Positions 47,448 to 58,800 of a stretch of DNA of 64,000 nucleotides are shown here, piece after piece (the stretch's first letter is position 1; every line of letters begins with the position of its first letter). The stretch is taken from assembly GCA_020002185.1 (NCBI GenBank), contig CM034536.1:16911955-16975954 (forward strand), in the 5' to 3' direction. This stretch comes from Paraescarpia echinospica (Eukaryota > Annelida > Polychaeta > Sabellida > Siboglinidae). The translations under genes were made by a program, and so were the position numbers. The notes under the pieces were generated by a model. It searched no databases. It was not told the origin of the DNA and was given only the letters and a program-made list of their open reading frames with translations.

Positions 47448-47508
47448 TAGCCCTAACCTTAATCCTAACCTTCAACCTAAGTCTGAGCCTAAACCTAAAC
47501 TTAACCGC
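47448..47508. repeat. Degenerate CCTAAC-like tract
   Basis: Nine or so imperfect CCTAAC/CCTTAA hexamers. It resembles short interstitial telomere-like sequence but is too degenerate and short to be a telomere. Confidence 0.6.
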
Positions 47509-47839
47509 TTATGCCCATTAGACCAACCATTTGTACGTAGACAGTAACACGAAGATAGCGCAATTGTTGACATTTTGTTCGCTGGATGTCGCTACTTTCA
47601 GACGTCCGCGTTCCGACCAGCAGAGGGCAATGCTATCTGACAAATGCCAACTAACGTTGTCGTAGAGAGGCATTGCCAACGCATTACGTGGATTTTAGGA
47701 CATGAAGTAACATTAGTGACGGAACAGTGTATAATATTATTATATAATTATAATAAAGTATTCACTCTCGCACACGATTATAAATAAATGGAACGGGTTA
47801 ACTGTTGACTGTGCATGCAGTGTGAATGTGGTTTAAAAA

Positions 47840-47995
47840 AAAATCATCGACATATACCTGTCTAAACCACAGAGTGGGATTCACATATATAAAAAAGATT
47901 GGACTGTCGATAAACCAAAGGCTTCCTTGTCCACTTGCCATCTTGAGTTAATTCTCTAGATGGCAATGTGGTAAAATCTTGTTTAATCTCGTTCT
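47840..47995 (+). mobile_element. Solo 3' end of the CR1-like LINE
   Basis: ATCGACATATACCTGTCTAA through CTTGTCCACTTGCCATCTTG to AATGTGGTAAAATCTTG matches the last 150 bases of the copy at 53.83-54.61 kb. It includes a perfect 8-bp stem TGCCATCT (47936-47943) / AGATGGCA (47958-47965). CR1-type integration often leaves such extreme 5' truncations. Confidence 0.75.
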
Positions 47996-47999
47996 TACA

Positions 48000-49190
48000 A
48001 CATGCTCTTGAAGTTTATTTTCTTAACCCTGTTACAATTGTAACATCAGATCATTAAACATTAGTTTAAATATATGGTAATACTAATAAATTATAAAGTG
48101 TAATGTTTACACTTATTTATAAAATATGCTTCAACTTGTTTATTACTCCAATTGTTATAGAACTACTATTTGCTAATACATTGATTATCGATATTTGTTT
48201 TTCATTTTACGTATGTGCCCAGTGTAAGATATACATATTTTAATTGTTTGCTTTTTTCAATGTTTACCCCGTGAATTGTAAAACTTGCAATTTGGAACCG
48301 TATTCAGTATTTAAAAAATCATAGATTAGCTTTAGCCATGTATATATTTTATGAAGTTCTTTATTTATCAAATATTCAGTACTACTTCTGTTAGTGTCGT
48401 CTGTGAAGGACCCATTTATACATGATACACACAATGAAATTGAAAACAGTGCTGGTTTTCAAAAAAAATCCACTGATAATACATAACAGGGGCCTAAAAT
48501 TGATCGGTATGTAAAGCCAGATTGTATTGGTAAATTGTCTGATTGTACAGCTTCCACGTTTACAAATTACTCATATGATGTTAGCTAGTTACGTAACATA
48601 TGTATACTTGTGTATTCTAATCCATAGTATTGTATATTAATATTAATATATTATACGTATATTAATAGGTAACCGGTTTTGATTCATCCGTTTAGTAATT
48701 CTGTCAACCATCCGGAGACGCATATTCAATTGTATGGTGGGGTCTGAAGCCATACTGATTACTTGACAGCAAATTTATTATTGTAAAACGTTATATACTA
48801 TTGGTTATAAAGCATTGCTTTTATCGATATACCTACACGTCACCGGAAATGAAAGACACATAATCAGTATCTATAAAGCAAAACAATAAAATAGTTGTAT
48901 ACATCACATACAGTTAGTATTAATTATTTCGAATGCATAAACAATTTTCTCGATAAAATAATAATGCATATGTCAATGCGCAAATTTTTTTTTACGCCAG
49001 CGTTATTTGTGCGGTAGAAGAGGTGTCACGTTCTGCTTACTTTTATTTTGGTAATGCACACTGTTTCATACTACACACATGGTACGCCATAGGTTCGTCG
49101 GAGTTGGTCGTATTTTGTGCAAAGTTTGACGAAGGTTTCGATGTACATAAACACATTTTAACTAAATTGTAAACCATCTCTCTATCAGGG
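48000..49190. other. No recognised feature
   Basis: Very AT-rich; nothing supported. Confidence 0.4.
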
Positions 49191-49195
49191 TATAA

Positions 49196-49262
49196 GTACA
49201 TATAAGTTCGTATGTTGTGCAGTATCCAGTCCTAATGACAGCCCGATGCGCTCTACCATTTA
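49196..49262 (-). mobile_element. SINE tail fragment
   Basis: AAGTTCGTATGTTGTGCAGT-ATCCAGTCCTAATGACAGCC matches the 3' end of the family, directly next to the inverted-repeat arm. Confidence 0.5.
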
Positions 49263-50023
49263 CAACAGAGGGCGCTACATGTTCACGCCAGGGCTGGTAA
49301 TACAGAAGGTTAGGTTTCTAGCTGAAAATACAATGAAGTGGGTGTGAGATTGATGGACCGCGCAGTTTAATCTTATATTCTTTCATTTTCTATACAAACA
49401 CCACATTAGCATCACCAGCAGGCCCGCAACGAGGTCGCTTTCGGGGTGCGTTTTTAAACACAGGGGAACTCATGTCTCAATTCATGTATAGCATAATGAC
49501 AATTTACACCGCTGTGAAAGAATTATGGAAATGCAAGGTCTCTGGACATCTGTTCAGACAAAAAATGAAAACATGTATCCCAGGTGTTCATTATCATACG
49601 GTGAAACATTACTGTTATAACCTTGCTTTGTGTGAATGTATAAACCTACTTCATCATGCAAATAGCGTAAACAGAAAACCTTGAATGGTCACACTGATGA
49701 ACAGTCAATTGCACGTAGGCGTCTATGAACTATATGCCTATGAACACCCTTAGCAACGTACGCACAGATCTGAATTTGACTTGATTTGAGCTAATGTCAT
49801 CAGTAAGACGGAAAAGAGATACTTTGACGAACATACACTACCTAGACGCAAATCAGTAGCCCCAGCCCCAGCCCCAGCCCTAGCCCCAGCCCCAGCCCCA
49901 GCCCCAGCCTCAGCCCCAGCCCCAGCCCATACTTCCAGTTACCAACACATCGATTCACAGCCATTACATTATGGGGCCGAACACACACGCACACACGCAC
50001 ATACAAGCACGGGGACGCACACA

Positions 50024-50060
<37 letters not shown>
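49259..50060. repeat. Left arm of the third long inverted repeat
   Basis: Mirrors 51740-52517: ACAGAGGGCGCTACATGTTC, GAAGGTTAGGTTTCTAGCTG, GGCCCGCAACGAGGTCGCTT, GCAAATAGCGTAAACAGAAA, and the inner CCCCAG tract (49858-49927) followed by GGGGCCGAACACACACGCAC and a CA run. The two arms have independently changed repeat counts. Confidence 0.85.
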
Positions 50061-50064
<4 letters not shown>

Positions 50065-50072
50065 TTATGTAC

Positions 50073-50375
50073 GAATAGTCTTCAGTCTGCAGTGATTGTG
50101 CGTAACTTTATGCTTCCCAGAGAAGACCCGTTCAATCGAATACCATCTGGACTTCTCTGGGAAGCATAAAGTCCCGCACAATCACAGCAGACTATTCGTA
50201 CATAAATAGCTATCACTATCTATAGCAAGGTACTCATTCATACAACTCTGTGAACTAGAGCAACGACAGTAAATGAACTTGCCCAAGGTTCGAAACGGCA
50301 ACACTGGATTCGAACATGGGATCTCACCACTGAGAGTCCGATGCTCCATATACTCTGCCACCACACTCCACCTGA
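50073..50375 (-). mobile_element. SINE copy with a fold-back duplication
   Basis: 50150-50375 is an ordinary minus-strand SINE (GACTTCTCTGGGAAGC, TAAATAGCTATCACTATCTA, AACGACAGTAAATGAACTTG, and a tRNA-like head near 50310-50370). 50073-50130 is an inverted copy of its own body, so 50073-50205 forms a hairpin with arms of about 56 bases around TTCAATCGAATACC. Confidence 0.75.
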
Positions 50376-50569
50376 CCAGTTCTGATTATTAAAATGTACA
50401 AAGAACGGATCCGTCCAAGTGAAATTCATAACACTTGTTGGCGCACGCGCCAATTAACGTTGCATTCACAGTATGAATGCAGCGGACCGTGCAAAGCATT
50501 CATACAACAGAACAGGTCAAGCCACTGCCGGGCTAATAATGTTTTGTATTTACTGATATTTACTGATGA

Positions 50570-50806
50570 ATGCTTTGCACGGTCGAGCCTATCAAAATGT
50601 ATCAGTCTGCGGCACCAGAGCGACTCCTCAAGATAATTCGATGCAATTGCGGTGGTCACTGCGATAAGAAAACGTGCCGTAAGAATGGACTGAAGTGCAC
50701 ACCAGCATGTGTCCAGTGCAAGGGCATCATATGCATGACTGTGTCACAAGTGGAGAGCCAGGATGATGATGACCGGGAAGTTGATCAGGATCAAACAGGA
50801 TTCTAA
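50570..50806 (+). pseudogene. CXC-like cysteine-rich C-terminal fragment of the multicopy family
   Basis: The plus strand reads PERLLKIIRCNCGGHCDKKT, CRKNGLKCTPACVQCKG, then MTVSQVESQDDDDREVDQDQ, and stops at 50806. The 'L-x-x-I-x-C-x-C...C-x...C-R-K-x-G-L-x-C-x-x-x-C' spacing is the usual C-terminal tail of high-copy proteins of the same type as the pseudogene at 30-31.5 kb. It is a Tesmin/TSO1-like cysteine pattern, possibly zinc-binding. One cysteine (expected between DKK and CRK) may be missing. Only the tail is present, inside the third inverted repeat, with no promoter or upstream exon. Confidence 0.6.
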
Positions 50807-51641
50807 ATATTGACACTGAAACGTGACTTTGAACTATAATCACCTGTAAAATGTGGTTTAAATGATTAGGCATAGTAAAGATGGTGCAATGACACCTAAA
50901 TATGTGTTTGTAACTTCACTTTGTTGCAAAATCATACCACGTTGGTCCTAATTCAGCTTATTTCCAGATAATTTTATCAAATTTTGCTTTGACCTTACTG
51001 CATGACACTGACCTATGACGACCTCCAAAGTGTTACCAAACGAATGGACATCCTAAAGTTAGTTGGAAATGACACCTAAAACGCGTTTTTGTGTTGCTTA
51101 GGTCGAAAAATAGGTCCATTTGAATATTAGACCCTGTATAATGTCGGCCATCTTGGATTTGAGCCTAAAAAGAGGTTTTGCTATGGGTGGATTCGGGTGG
51201 GTTTTTTTGGTGGTGAGACATACCACCAACGAACCCATTTCAGGTGAGAACGCTTTGTTAACAAGTCTGTCCAACCTCTATGGACCGCGATCACTTCGTT
51301 GCTGCGACTACTACCCTGCTTTTTGTGTATGGTCAACGACAAATCATTAGAGTAGTTGCTGCCACTCACTGTTTTGGTTGCTTGTATATGCATGACTGGA
51401 AATAACTTCCTTATTTTATCTAAACAAGAACGTGCATGTGTGTGCAGCCATGCATGACTTCCAGTGAGGCAACGGTATGTGTGGTAACATATGACTGACA
51501 GCCGCAACAAGCAACTAACTCCTCCCACACAAGTATACTTATATAGGCATAGCCGGAGAAGGTTTACTTTTAATTGAACGAAGACGTTATGTAAACATTA
51601 ATACTCGGGAAGATCCTCTGGTAATTTAAGGTAAGGCTCGT

Positions 51642-51644
<3 letters not shown>

Positions 51645-51708
<64 letters not shown>

Positions 51709-51825
51709 ACAAACACACACGCACACACACACATACGTGTGTGTGTGTGTGTTTGTGTGTGTGAGTGTGTTTGTGTGTGCGTCCCCGTGCTTGTCTGTGC
51801 GTGTGTGCGTGTGTGTTCGGCCCCA
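51645..51825. repeat. CA tract then GT tract
   Basis: AC units, a CG run, then TG units. The GT half belongs to the right inverted-repeat arm. Confidence 0.9.
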
Positions 51826-52517
51826 TAATATAATGGCTGTGTATCGATGTGTTGGTAACTGGAAGTATGGGCTGGTGCTGGGGCTGGGGCTGGGGCTGGG
51901 GCATTAGCTCAAATCAAGTCAAATTCAGGTATGTGCGTACGTTGCTAAGGGTGTTCACAGGCATATAGTTCATAGACGCCTACGTGCAATTTACTGTTCA
52001 TCAGTGAGACCATTCAAGGTTTTCTGTTTACGCTATTTGCATGATGAAGTAGTTTTACACATTCACGCAAAGCAAGGTTATAACGGTAATGTTTCACCGT
52101 ATGATAATGAACACCTTGGATACATGCTTTCATTTTTTTGTCTGAACAGATGTCCACAGACCTTGCATTTCCATAATTCTTTCACAGTGGTGTAAATTGT
52201 CATGATGCTATACATGAATTGTTGATGCTTGAACGGTCCACCGCGTAGGGTAGGTACAAATTTGGATTAATCAGCAACGAAATGGGACAAATCTCCAGGG
52301 ATGACACATGAGTCCCCCTGTGTCTGAAAACGCACCCCGAAAGCGACCTCGCTGCGGGCCTGCTGGTGATGTTAATGTGTTGCTATAGAAAATGAAAGAA
52401 TATAAGATTAAACCGCGCGGTCCACCGATCTCACACCCACTTCATTGTGTTTTCAGCTAGAAACCTAACCTTCTGCATTATCAGCCCCGGCATGAACATG
52501 TGGCGCCCTCTGTATTA
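51740..52517. repeat. Right arm of the third long inverted repeat
   Basis: Inverse of 49259-50060, including GGGGCTGGGG units at 51878-51901 mirroring CCCCAGCC, and the distal CATGTGGCGCCCTCTGT. Confidence 0.85.
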
Positions 52518-53665
52518 TGAAAAATATAACCTCCCTCGAAGCCCACCGGAGGCTGTATTGGGAAAATGTGACACACACCCCACCCCCACCCCCCTCCCCC
52601 CTACCTCCCACCCCGTTGTGAAATGCCGGCTACCAGCCTGCACATCGTATCTGTGTAGTGTTGATGGTCACCGATGCAGTAGTGAGCGGTCGTTTTCAAA
52701 AGTAGAAACACACCAAGAATACGCTTAGCACACCTACAACTACACACAACAATGTATATCTTATACAGCATTATAATGAGCATACAACATGGCATTCTCT
52801 TCTGTATCTAAGGTTACATATATATATTCTGAAAACTGCGTGACGTCTAATGCATCAATGAACAGCATATCTGATTATGCCGTGCTCGCCTCTTTACCCT
52901 AGACCTAGGGTATTATTGAAGGCTGCCAGATTATAATCAGAATAGGTGCTGCTAGTTCAAGCGTGTCGTGTAGGGCGCGATTGTTCGGCCGTGTGGTTGC
53001 TGGACTTTCAGCCAAGGAGACTATTGGCAACTGAACTGAGTTGGATTTACATTACAAAACCTGTACAAACGTGCATGTACAATGCATACAATAAGTGTAC
53101 AATGCTTTGCCAAGATACATATGTTTACTGAATACTTTCTACCACAAAATAGTCTTTGTTAGTTGTATAAACCACATCTATTATGAGAGGTATGGTAACT
53201 ATTTTCCAAGGTAGTAACAAGGCATACATATTGCTCTGTGCTATGCCATAATATATGTGTATTCTCTCAGGTGTGATATCATTCAATTTGTGCGAACTTA
53301 TTTATATTTTGCTATGTTTTCGCACATACAGATAGGCCCATCTGTCTTGTTGACGTAGGTAATTAAGAATATTTGCCTAACACGTCGTAGTAAATATACA
53401 ATATATGGCTCTAGTATCGCTTGTATATTGTAAGGTAAGTTGCTCAACAAATTGGTAAGCCGCGTTGTGCTTCTATAGCTGAGTATAAGTCTCACAACAC
53501 TTACAGATAGAATGTTCTACTGATCATTCTAGCCAAAATAAACTAAGATGTCCATTTCAAATTGTATATTCACATCATATCGTATAGTGATGTATAACGA
53601 CGGTCAGAATAACACGTTCAAATATGTCAGTGTCTGATTTCGTTCACTGGTGCATATACTTTCAG

Positions 53666-53835
53666 CGTTCTTCTTCGGGTCCTTTCCACCTCCAGAGAAT
53701 ATGGGGTTATCAGCGTCAACGGAACAGCCGGGTGAAGACAAACACCATGGTTTGACAGCACTGGATGCGGGTGAAGAATTTGGGTGTTTCGAAAATTCCA
53801 TTGCTAATTCTTTCCACATGAAGTCGGAAAAATGG
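53666..53835 (+). pseudogene. Duplicated ZU5 exon copy, broken by a CR1-like insertion
   Basis: The acceptor CATATACTTTCAG is intact, and the exon start reads FFFGSFPPPENMGLSASTEQ, PGEDKHHGLTALDAGEEFGC, then IANSFHMKSE. It parallels the functional exon at 55365. The LINE enters at about 53830. After it, 54613-54669 holds the next exon stretch (TATGGTCCTTCCAAGTTGAA) up to the duplication border. The ZU5 core is therefore absent from this copy. If spliced in, it would run into stops within the LINE. Confidence 0.8.
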
Positions 53836-54612
53836 GTAATGTAAATGCCTCCACACAGGACATGGGAACGAAGATGTACAACATACAATGGGAGGTTCTG
53901 TACTAAGTACTACTGTAAAAGAAAATGACTTAGGGTTAACCATTAGTGCTGATATGAAGGTTTCAGAGCAGTATTGCCGCTTCAAAGGGAAATCAAATCC
54001 TTGGATTAATTAGGCAAAACATAACGTATAAGGAAAAAGACTAACAACACCGCTGTAGAAAACAATAGTTAGGCCTCATATAAAATATTGTATTCAAGCG
54101 TGGAGGCCATATCGCAGGAAGGACATAGATATGCTAGAAAGAGTGCAGAGGAGAGCAACTAAAATGAAACCAAAACGGAGGGATCTTAGTTACGAAATAC
54201 GCCTAAAAATGTGGATTAACAACATTAGAGACCAGGAGATTGAGAGGAGTTCAGATATAAGTATTTACAATATTGAATGGTTATGAAAATATTTATAGAA
54301 TATTGTTTTCTCAGTTTAGAAAGATAGAAGGACCAGAGGACATAAAGTTACATTAATAAATGAGCAGTGTAGATTATATATAAGAAAGTTCTCATTCTCA
54401 CAAAGGACTGTAAATGATTGGAACAGAGTATCTCTTGGTTGTGTTGGTGCTAGTAGCGTGAATATGTTTAGAAATGAAATCGACACATACCTCAGAAGGG
54501 CGGGATACACGTAGATAAAAAGTATTGGACTCTCGATAAGTAACAAGGTTTCCTTGTCCACCTGCCATCTAGAATTAATGTTCTGGATGGCAATCTTGTT
54601 AAATCTTGTTAA
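53830..54612 (+). mobile_element. CR1-like LINE, 5'-truncated, inserted into an exon copy
   Basis: Plus-strand relative of 1-1340. From TGGGTAATGTAAATGCCTCC through the C-terminal reverse-transcriptase region (IAASKGNQILGLIR near 53967-54010; RGGHIAGRT near 54096) to the 3' end CACCTGCCATCTAGAATTAA and the terminal ATCTTGTTAAATCTTGTTAA. It contains many stops. Confidence 0.85.
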
Positions 54613-54669
54613 AGATAGTAAACGTATGGTCCTTCCAAGTTGAAAAGGAAAAAACGGAAGTTTGCTGAC

Positions 54670-55580
54670 GATACATCGTGTATGGCACGATTGCTCGGCC
54701 GAGTGGTTGCCGGACCTTCAGTCAAGGAAACTACTGGCAACTCAACGGAGTTGAATTTACATTATAAAGTCTGTACAAATGTACATGCACAATGTATACA
54801 ATAGGTATACAATGCCTTGCCTAGATATGTGACGCATTATATGTTTACTGAATACTTTCTGCCACTGAATAGTGTTTGTCAGTTGTACACACCCCGTCTG
54901 TAATGAGAGTTGTGGTAACTATTTTCCGATATAGTAACAAAGCATACGTATTGCTATGTGCTATGTCATAATATATGTGTATTCTGTCAGGTGTGAGATC
55001 ATTTAATTTGTGCGAACGTATTTATATTTCGCTATCTTTTCGCTCATACAGACAGGTCCACCTGTCTTGTAATTAAGCCTATCTGCCTAAAACGTGGTAG
55101 GAAATATACAATTTAAGGCTCTAGTATGGATTGTATATATTGTTAGGTAAGTGGCTCAGCAAATTGGTAAGCCGCGTTGTGCATATGTCTCACAATATTT
55201 ACAGATGGAATGTTCTGCTGATCATGCTGGCTAAAATAGACTAAGAATATTAATTTCAACTTGTACATTCATAACATACCGTACAGTGATGTATAACGAC
55301 AGTTAGAGTAACACGTGGACATATGTCAGTGTCTGATATCGTTCACCGGCGCATATATTTTCAGCGTTCTTTGACGTGGCGTTTCCACCACCAGAGAATA
55401 CGGGGGCATCAGTGTCAATGGAGCAGCCGGGTGAAGACAAACTCCACGGGTTGACAGCACCGGATGCGGATGAAGGATTTGGGAGTTTCAAAACTTACAT
55501 TGCTAATTCTTACCATACGAAGTGGATAAAGACAGTCAACGTCTGGTCCTTCCAAGTTGATAAGGACGGAGGTGTACTGA
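54670..55580 (+). repeat. Tandem duplication, second unit (intact)
   Basis: Aligns with 52965-54669 minus the LINE. The junction lies inside the exon-derived text CTGACGATAC followed by ATCGTGTATGGCACGATTGC. Confidence 0.85.
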
Positions 55581-55836
55581 CGATACCAGAAGAAGGAATA
55601 ACCCTTATAGTTCCACGCGAAGCACTTCCTGTGGGCGATGACAACATTGTAATCAAACTTGGCATATCCCGAAGCATGTCGTCCAATTTCGAAGAGGTGA
55701 CTGGATCTATCGCCCTCAGTCCGACGATTGTGTTAGAGCCACATGGACTTGTCTTCCGCAAACCCGTTTACCTCTTTCTGCCAACCTACGCCTTCCCCAG
55801 GTTAAGCCGACTTCCCAGTACTAAGATTGTCTGCAG
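55365..55836 (+). CDS. Exon A: linker and ZU5 domain
   Basis: Acceptor TATTTTCAG at 55364; donor CAG|GTAGGT at 55836/55837. The exon opens with two bases of a split codon, then FFDVAFPPPENTGASVSMEQ and a Gly/Asp-rich linker. The ZU5 core follows from WSFQVDKDGGVLTIPEEG through ITLIVPREALPVGDDNIVIK, LSPTIVLEPHGLVFRKPVYL and FLPTYAF. The 'GG-L-x-I-P...I-x-L-x-V-P-x-x-A-L-P' and 'LSP...P-x-G-L-x-F-x-K-P-V' blocks are typical of ZU5. It leaves AG, which joins the first G of the next exon to give Arg. A second possible donor, CCCCAG|GTTAAG at 55800, would shorten it by 36 bases and also keep phase. Confidence 0.87.
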
Positions 55837-58800
55837 GTAGGTTTTAATAATAATAATGTACTTCTATATCGCCTGTATCCCCAGGAATCTGAGCTCAGAG
55901 GCGCAACATACAAGAATCATCAGGCAAAATCGTGAACAGATACAAGTAAATGTCATCATTAGAGCAAGGGACCGTCGAAGGTTAAGGTAGGAATGCAATT
56001 TCAAATAAATAAGCCTTAAATTTTTTACGAAAGTAGCAATAGTCGCAGATGATTTTAAGTTGATAGGAGGTTGATTCCAGATTTTTGGAGCAGCTACAGA
56101 AAAAGCACGTTTGCCAATATTAAGCTTGGTTTTCGGAAGAAAACGTTGTGAAACATATGATCTGAGAATCCTGGGGATATAGGAAACGCGAAGGAGACGA
56201 TATGCAATTGGAAGCCAATGGAACTGTTTAAATAGAGTAAGCGATTGTGAGAAACGAGGGGCTTTAAGTACCACACGTGCAAAACAATTATGTACACGTT
56301 GGAGTTTAGCTAATTCGTTTTTAGCAATATTGTTTATGAGTGAGTTGCAGTAGTCAAGCGACTGCTAGTGAGAGCTACAGATATTGTTTTAGAAGTAGAT
56401 AAAGACAAATGGTGCCGAATTCGACGGAGATCACGTATATGGTCGAAACAGGATTTGCGTAGTTGATATCATTACCAAGCAAATTAAATGGAAAGTAGTT
56501 AACAATCTTCTTTCGTTGTCGTTTTGTACCAATAATAATTATCAAATATTTATAATTATCAAATATTACCAAATGGAAGATCTTCAGAAAAAGACAGTGA
56601 GCTAGATATATTAATGCTTTGGTATCGGTCTGAAAAATACGAACTAAACCATAGAAGAGCAGAGTGATATTTTTACTTATTTCACAGTCAGCTTACCTTT
56701 TGTTCTTGTAACGTTTCGACTGCTTTCAGCAGTCTTCTTCAGACGACTACCGCTAGATGGCGACACGGTAGTCCTTCAGCGCAGACTTAGTCACTCAGGT
56801 GTGTGCCCCCTCCCGGCTGCACCCCTGGTGGCTCTTCAAGAGATCGTCATAGGTGTGTGAAACCCGGTACCGTCCTTCGTCTCGGTTCATGTAGGCCTTG
56901 CTTTTTCTAATGCATATCGCTTCTTTGATGCCTCTTGTCCTCCAGTCCGACTCCCTGTCCACAAATTTGGCCCCCTCCCAGTCTACTATGTGATTTTGCT
57001 GTGTCATGTGGTTTGTGATGGCTGAATTGTTCATCTCCTTTTCCGATGTGTTTCTGTTGTTTCTGGTGTAGGGTCTGTTCGTTGTTGCTTTGTGTGCGTC
57101 ATCTCTGTTTTCTCTGATGCGGGTTTCAAGTGTGCGTTTAGTTTCTCCGACGTATGTGGCATTGCAGTTCTTACATGATATAGCGTACACTCCTTCGCAC
57201 ATCTTGTGTGGTTCCACTTTGTCTTTTGGTCTTAACAGTGACCTCTTGATGGTGTTGTGAGGTTTCATTGCTGTGTTCACTTTGTATGTCTTCATGATCC
57301 GTGATGTGGTTTCGGATAATCCTACGACATATGGAAGTACCACCATGCCTTTGTCCTTGTCTTTTTCCACATACTTCTTCCTGGTGTTGGCTTCGTTCAT
57401 TTGTTTCATCGTTCTCTGTACCGTTGCTTTGGTCTACTGTGGATACCCGCATCTCTGTAGGACTTCTTTGATGTGTTCCCTGAGTGACTACGTCTGCGCT
57501 GAAGGACTACCGTGTCCCCATCTAGCGGTAGTCGTCTGAGGAAGACTGCAGAAAGCAAAAGGTAAACTAACTGTGAAATAAGTAAAAATACCACTCATTT
57601 GAATCACCCAGTCTGATGAACTTCATCATCCACACAGAAGAGTGTGCCAGCAATCCCAAATTGTCTATGGAGGCGATGTAAAAGAACGGTTGTGATCTAT
57701 TCTACCAAAAACAGCTGATAGATCTAGTAAGGTGAGGGCAGCCAGTTTGCTATTATCCATATTGTATTTTATTATTTAAGGGTTGTCCACCCTTAAAAAA
57801 CAAAGTTCAACCTGCGTTGGATGTCTGAATTGGTGTATATTTTATCATGTGTCATGAGGGATCAATGTTGTTGGGTATGTCGAAACTATATGGTCTATGT
57901 TAAACGCATTGAACAATCAATGCATTACTTCTCAGTCAGACATACATTGTCCGTCTAATAAGAAGTGTTATATTGATTTTCAATAACGTTAACAACAATG
58001 ACATCAAACGGGTTTGTTTTAAGGGGATTTTTTTCCAAAAAGAACGATTCTGTAAACACAGTCCTGTTTTAATTCAATCATTAATTTGTGAAAAGTAAAC
58101 CCATCCTTTAAACATGCAGGGAGACAGACAACGTCGGTGCAGTCAAACGGCAGCAACAAGATGAAGACGGCGACAAGACGCTGTTGGCGATCTACCCAAA
58201 GCATGTCGTTGTCAAGATGATGCACTTTTGTCAGTTTACGTTTGCCGCAAACGGACAAGAGAGACCACACACTTACGCCACGGTGTTGCTGTTTGCATCT
58301 CATCACCACGACTCGGAAAGCATCACCATCGGCATATTTGTTGTCGGTAGAGATCGAGTAGAAGAGGCGAGTGATCCTAATAATTATTCGTATCAAGTTC
58401 ATTTTTAAAACGTTTTAATGAATAAAAGCACTTAGGAAACGATTCCCCGAATTAATTTTAGTATTCTTGAAATGCCAACCGTTGCATTCCAACATAATTA
58501 CATATGTTCATGTTCTACCTAATACTTGTTCACGTTGCATCGTGCCAGGCCGTAGCGACTGGAAATCGAATCTACGATGTACCTCTGGCACAAGATGACA
58601 TGGCCGTGTTCACCGATGTCACGGTGGACGGTAGAATAGTCATCATCGATTTGTGCGACGTTCCTGCTACTTGTGCGACCTCACACGTAAGCAATCAACG
58701 GCAACATGTTTTCAACAAAGTTTTCTTCTTTTAAAGTAAAGAAATAATATGTAGATACATATTTATTTAGGTGTTTTATGATACTGATTTTATAATATCT

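Larger units (their letters stand above)
52965..54669 (+). repeat. Tandem duplication, first unit (interrupted)
   Basis: Starts GTGTCGTGTAGGGCGCGATT and ends at CTGACGATAC. Without the CR1-like insertion it is about 0.92 kb and aligns end to end with 54670-55580, covering intron plus the start of the ZU5 exon. Confidence 0.85.
56640..57630 (-). mobile_element. Penelope-like retroelement, 3' part with inverted terminal sequences
   Basis: Carries a GIY-YIG-type open frame (56795-57409). It is bounded by inverted sequences: GACTACCGCTAGATGGCGAC and GTAGTCCTTCAGCGCAGAC (56745-56790), against GTCTGCGCTGAAGGACTACC and CATCTAGCGGTAGTCGTCTG (57487-57538). Each end continues into AAGACTGC...GAAA and a TGTGAAATAAGTAAAAAT block (inverted at 56665, direct at 57567). 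Penelope-like elements commonly end in such rearranged terminal repeats. The reverse transcriptase itself is missing. It sits inside the L2-like LINE. Confidence 0.8.

Noticed and set aside
47448..47508. Interstitial telomere
   Set aside because: Hexamers are too few and too variable for telomeric DNA.
57610..57632. CTGATGAACTTCATCATC as a hammerhead core
   Set aside because: The CTGATGA is not followed by a stem and GAAA; it matches the element-border sequence seen also near 10,580.
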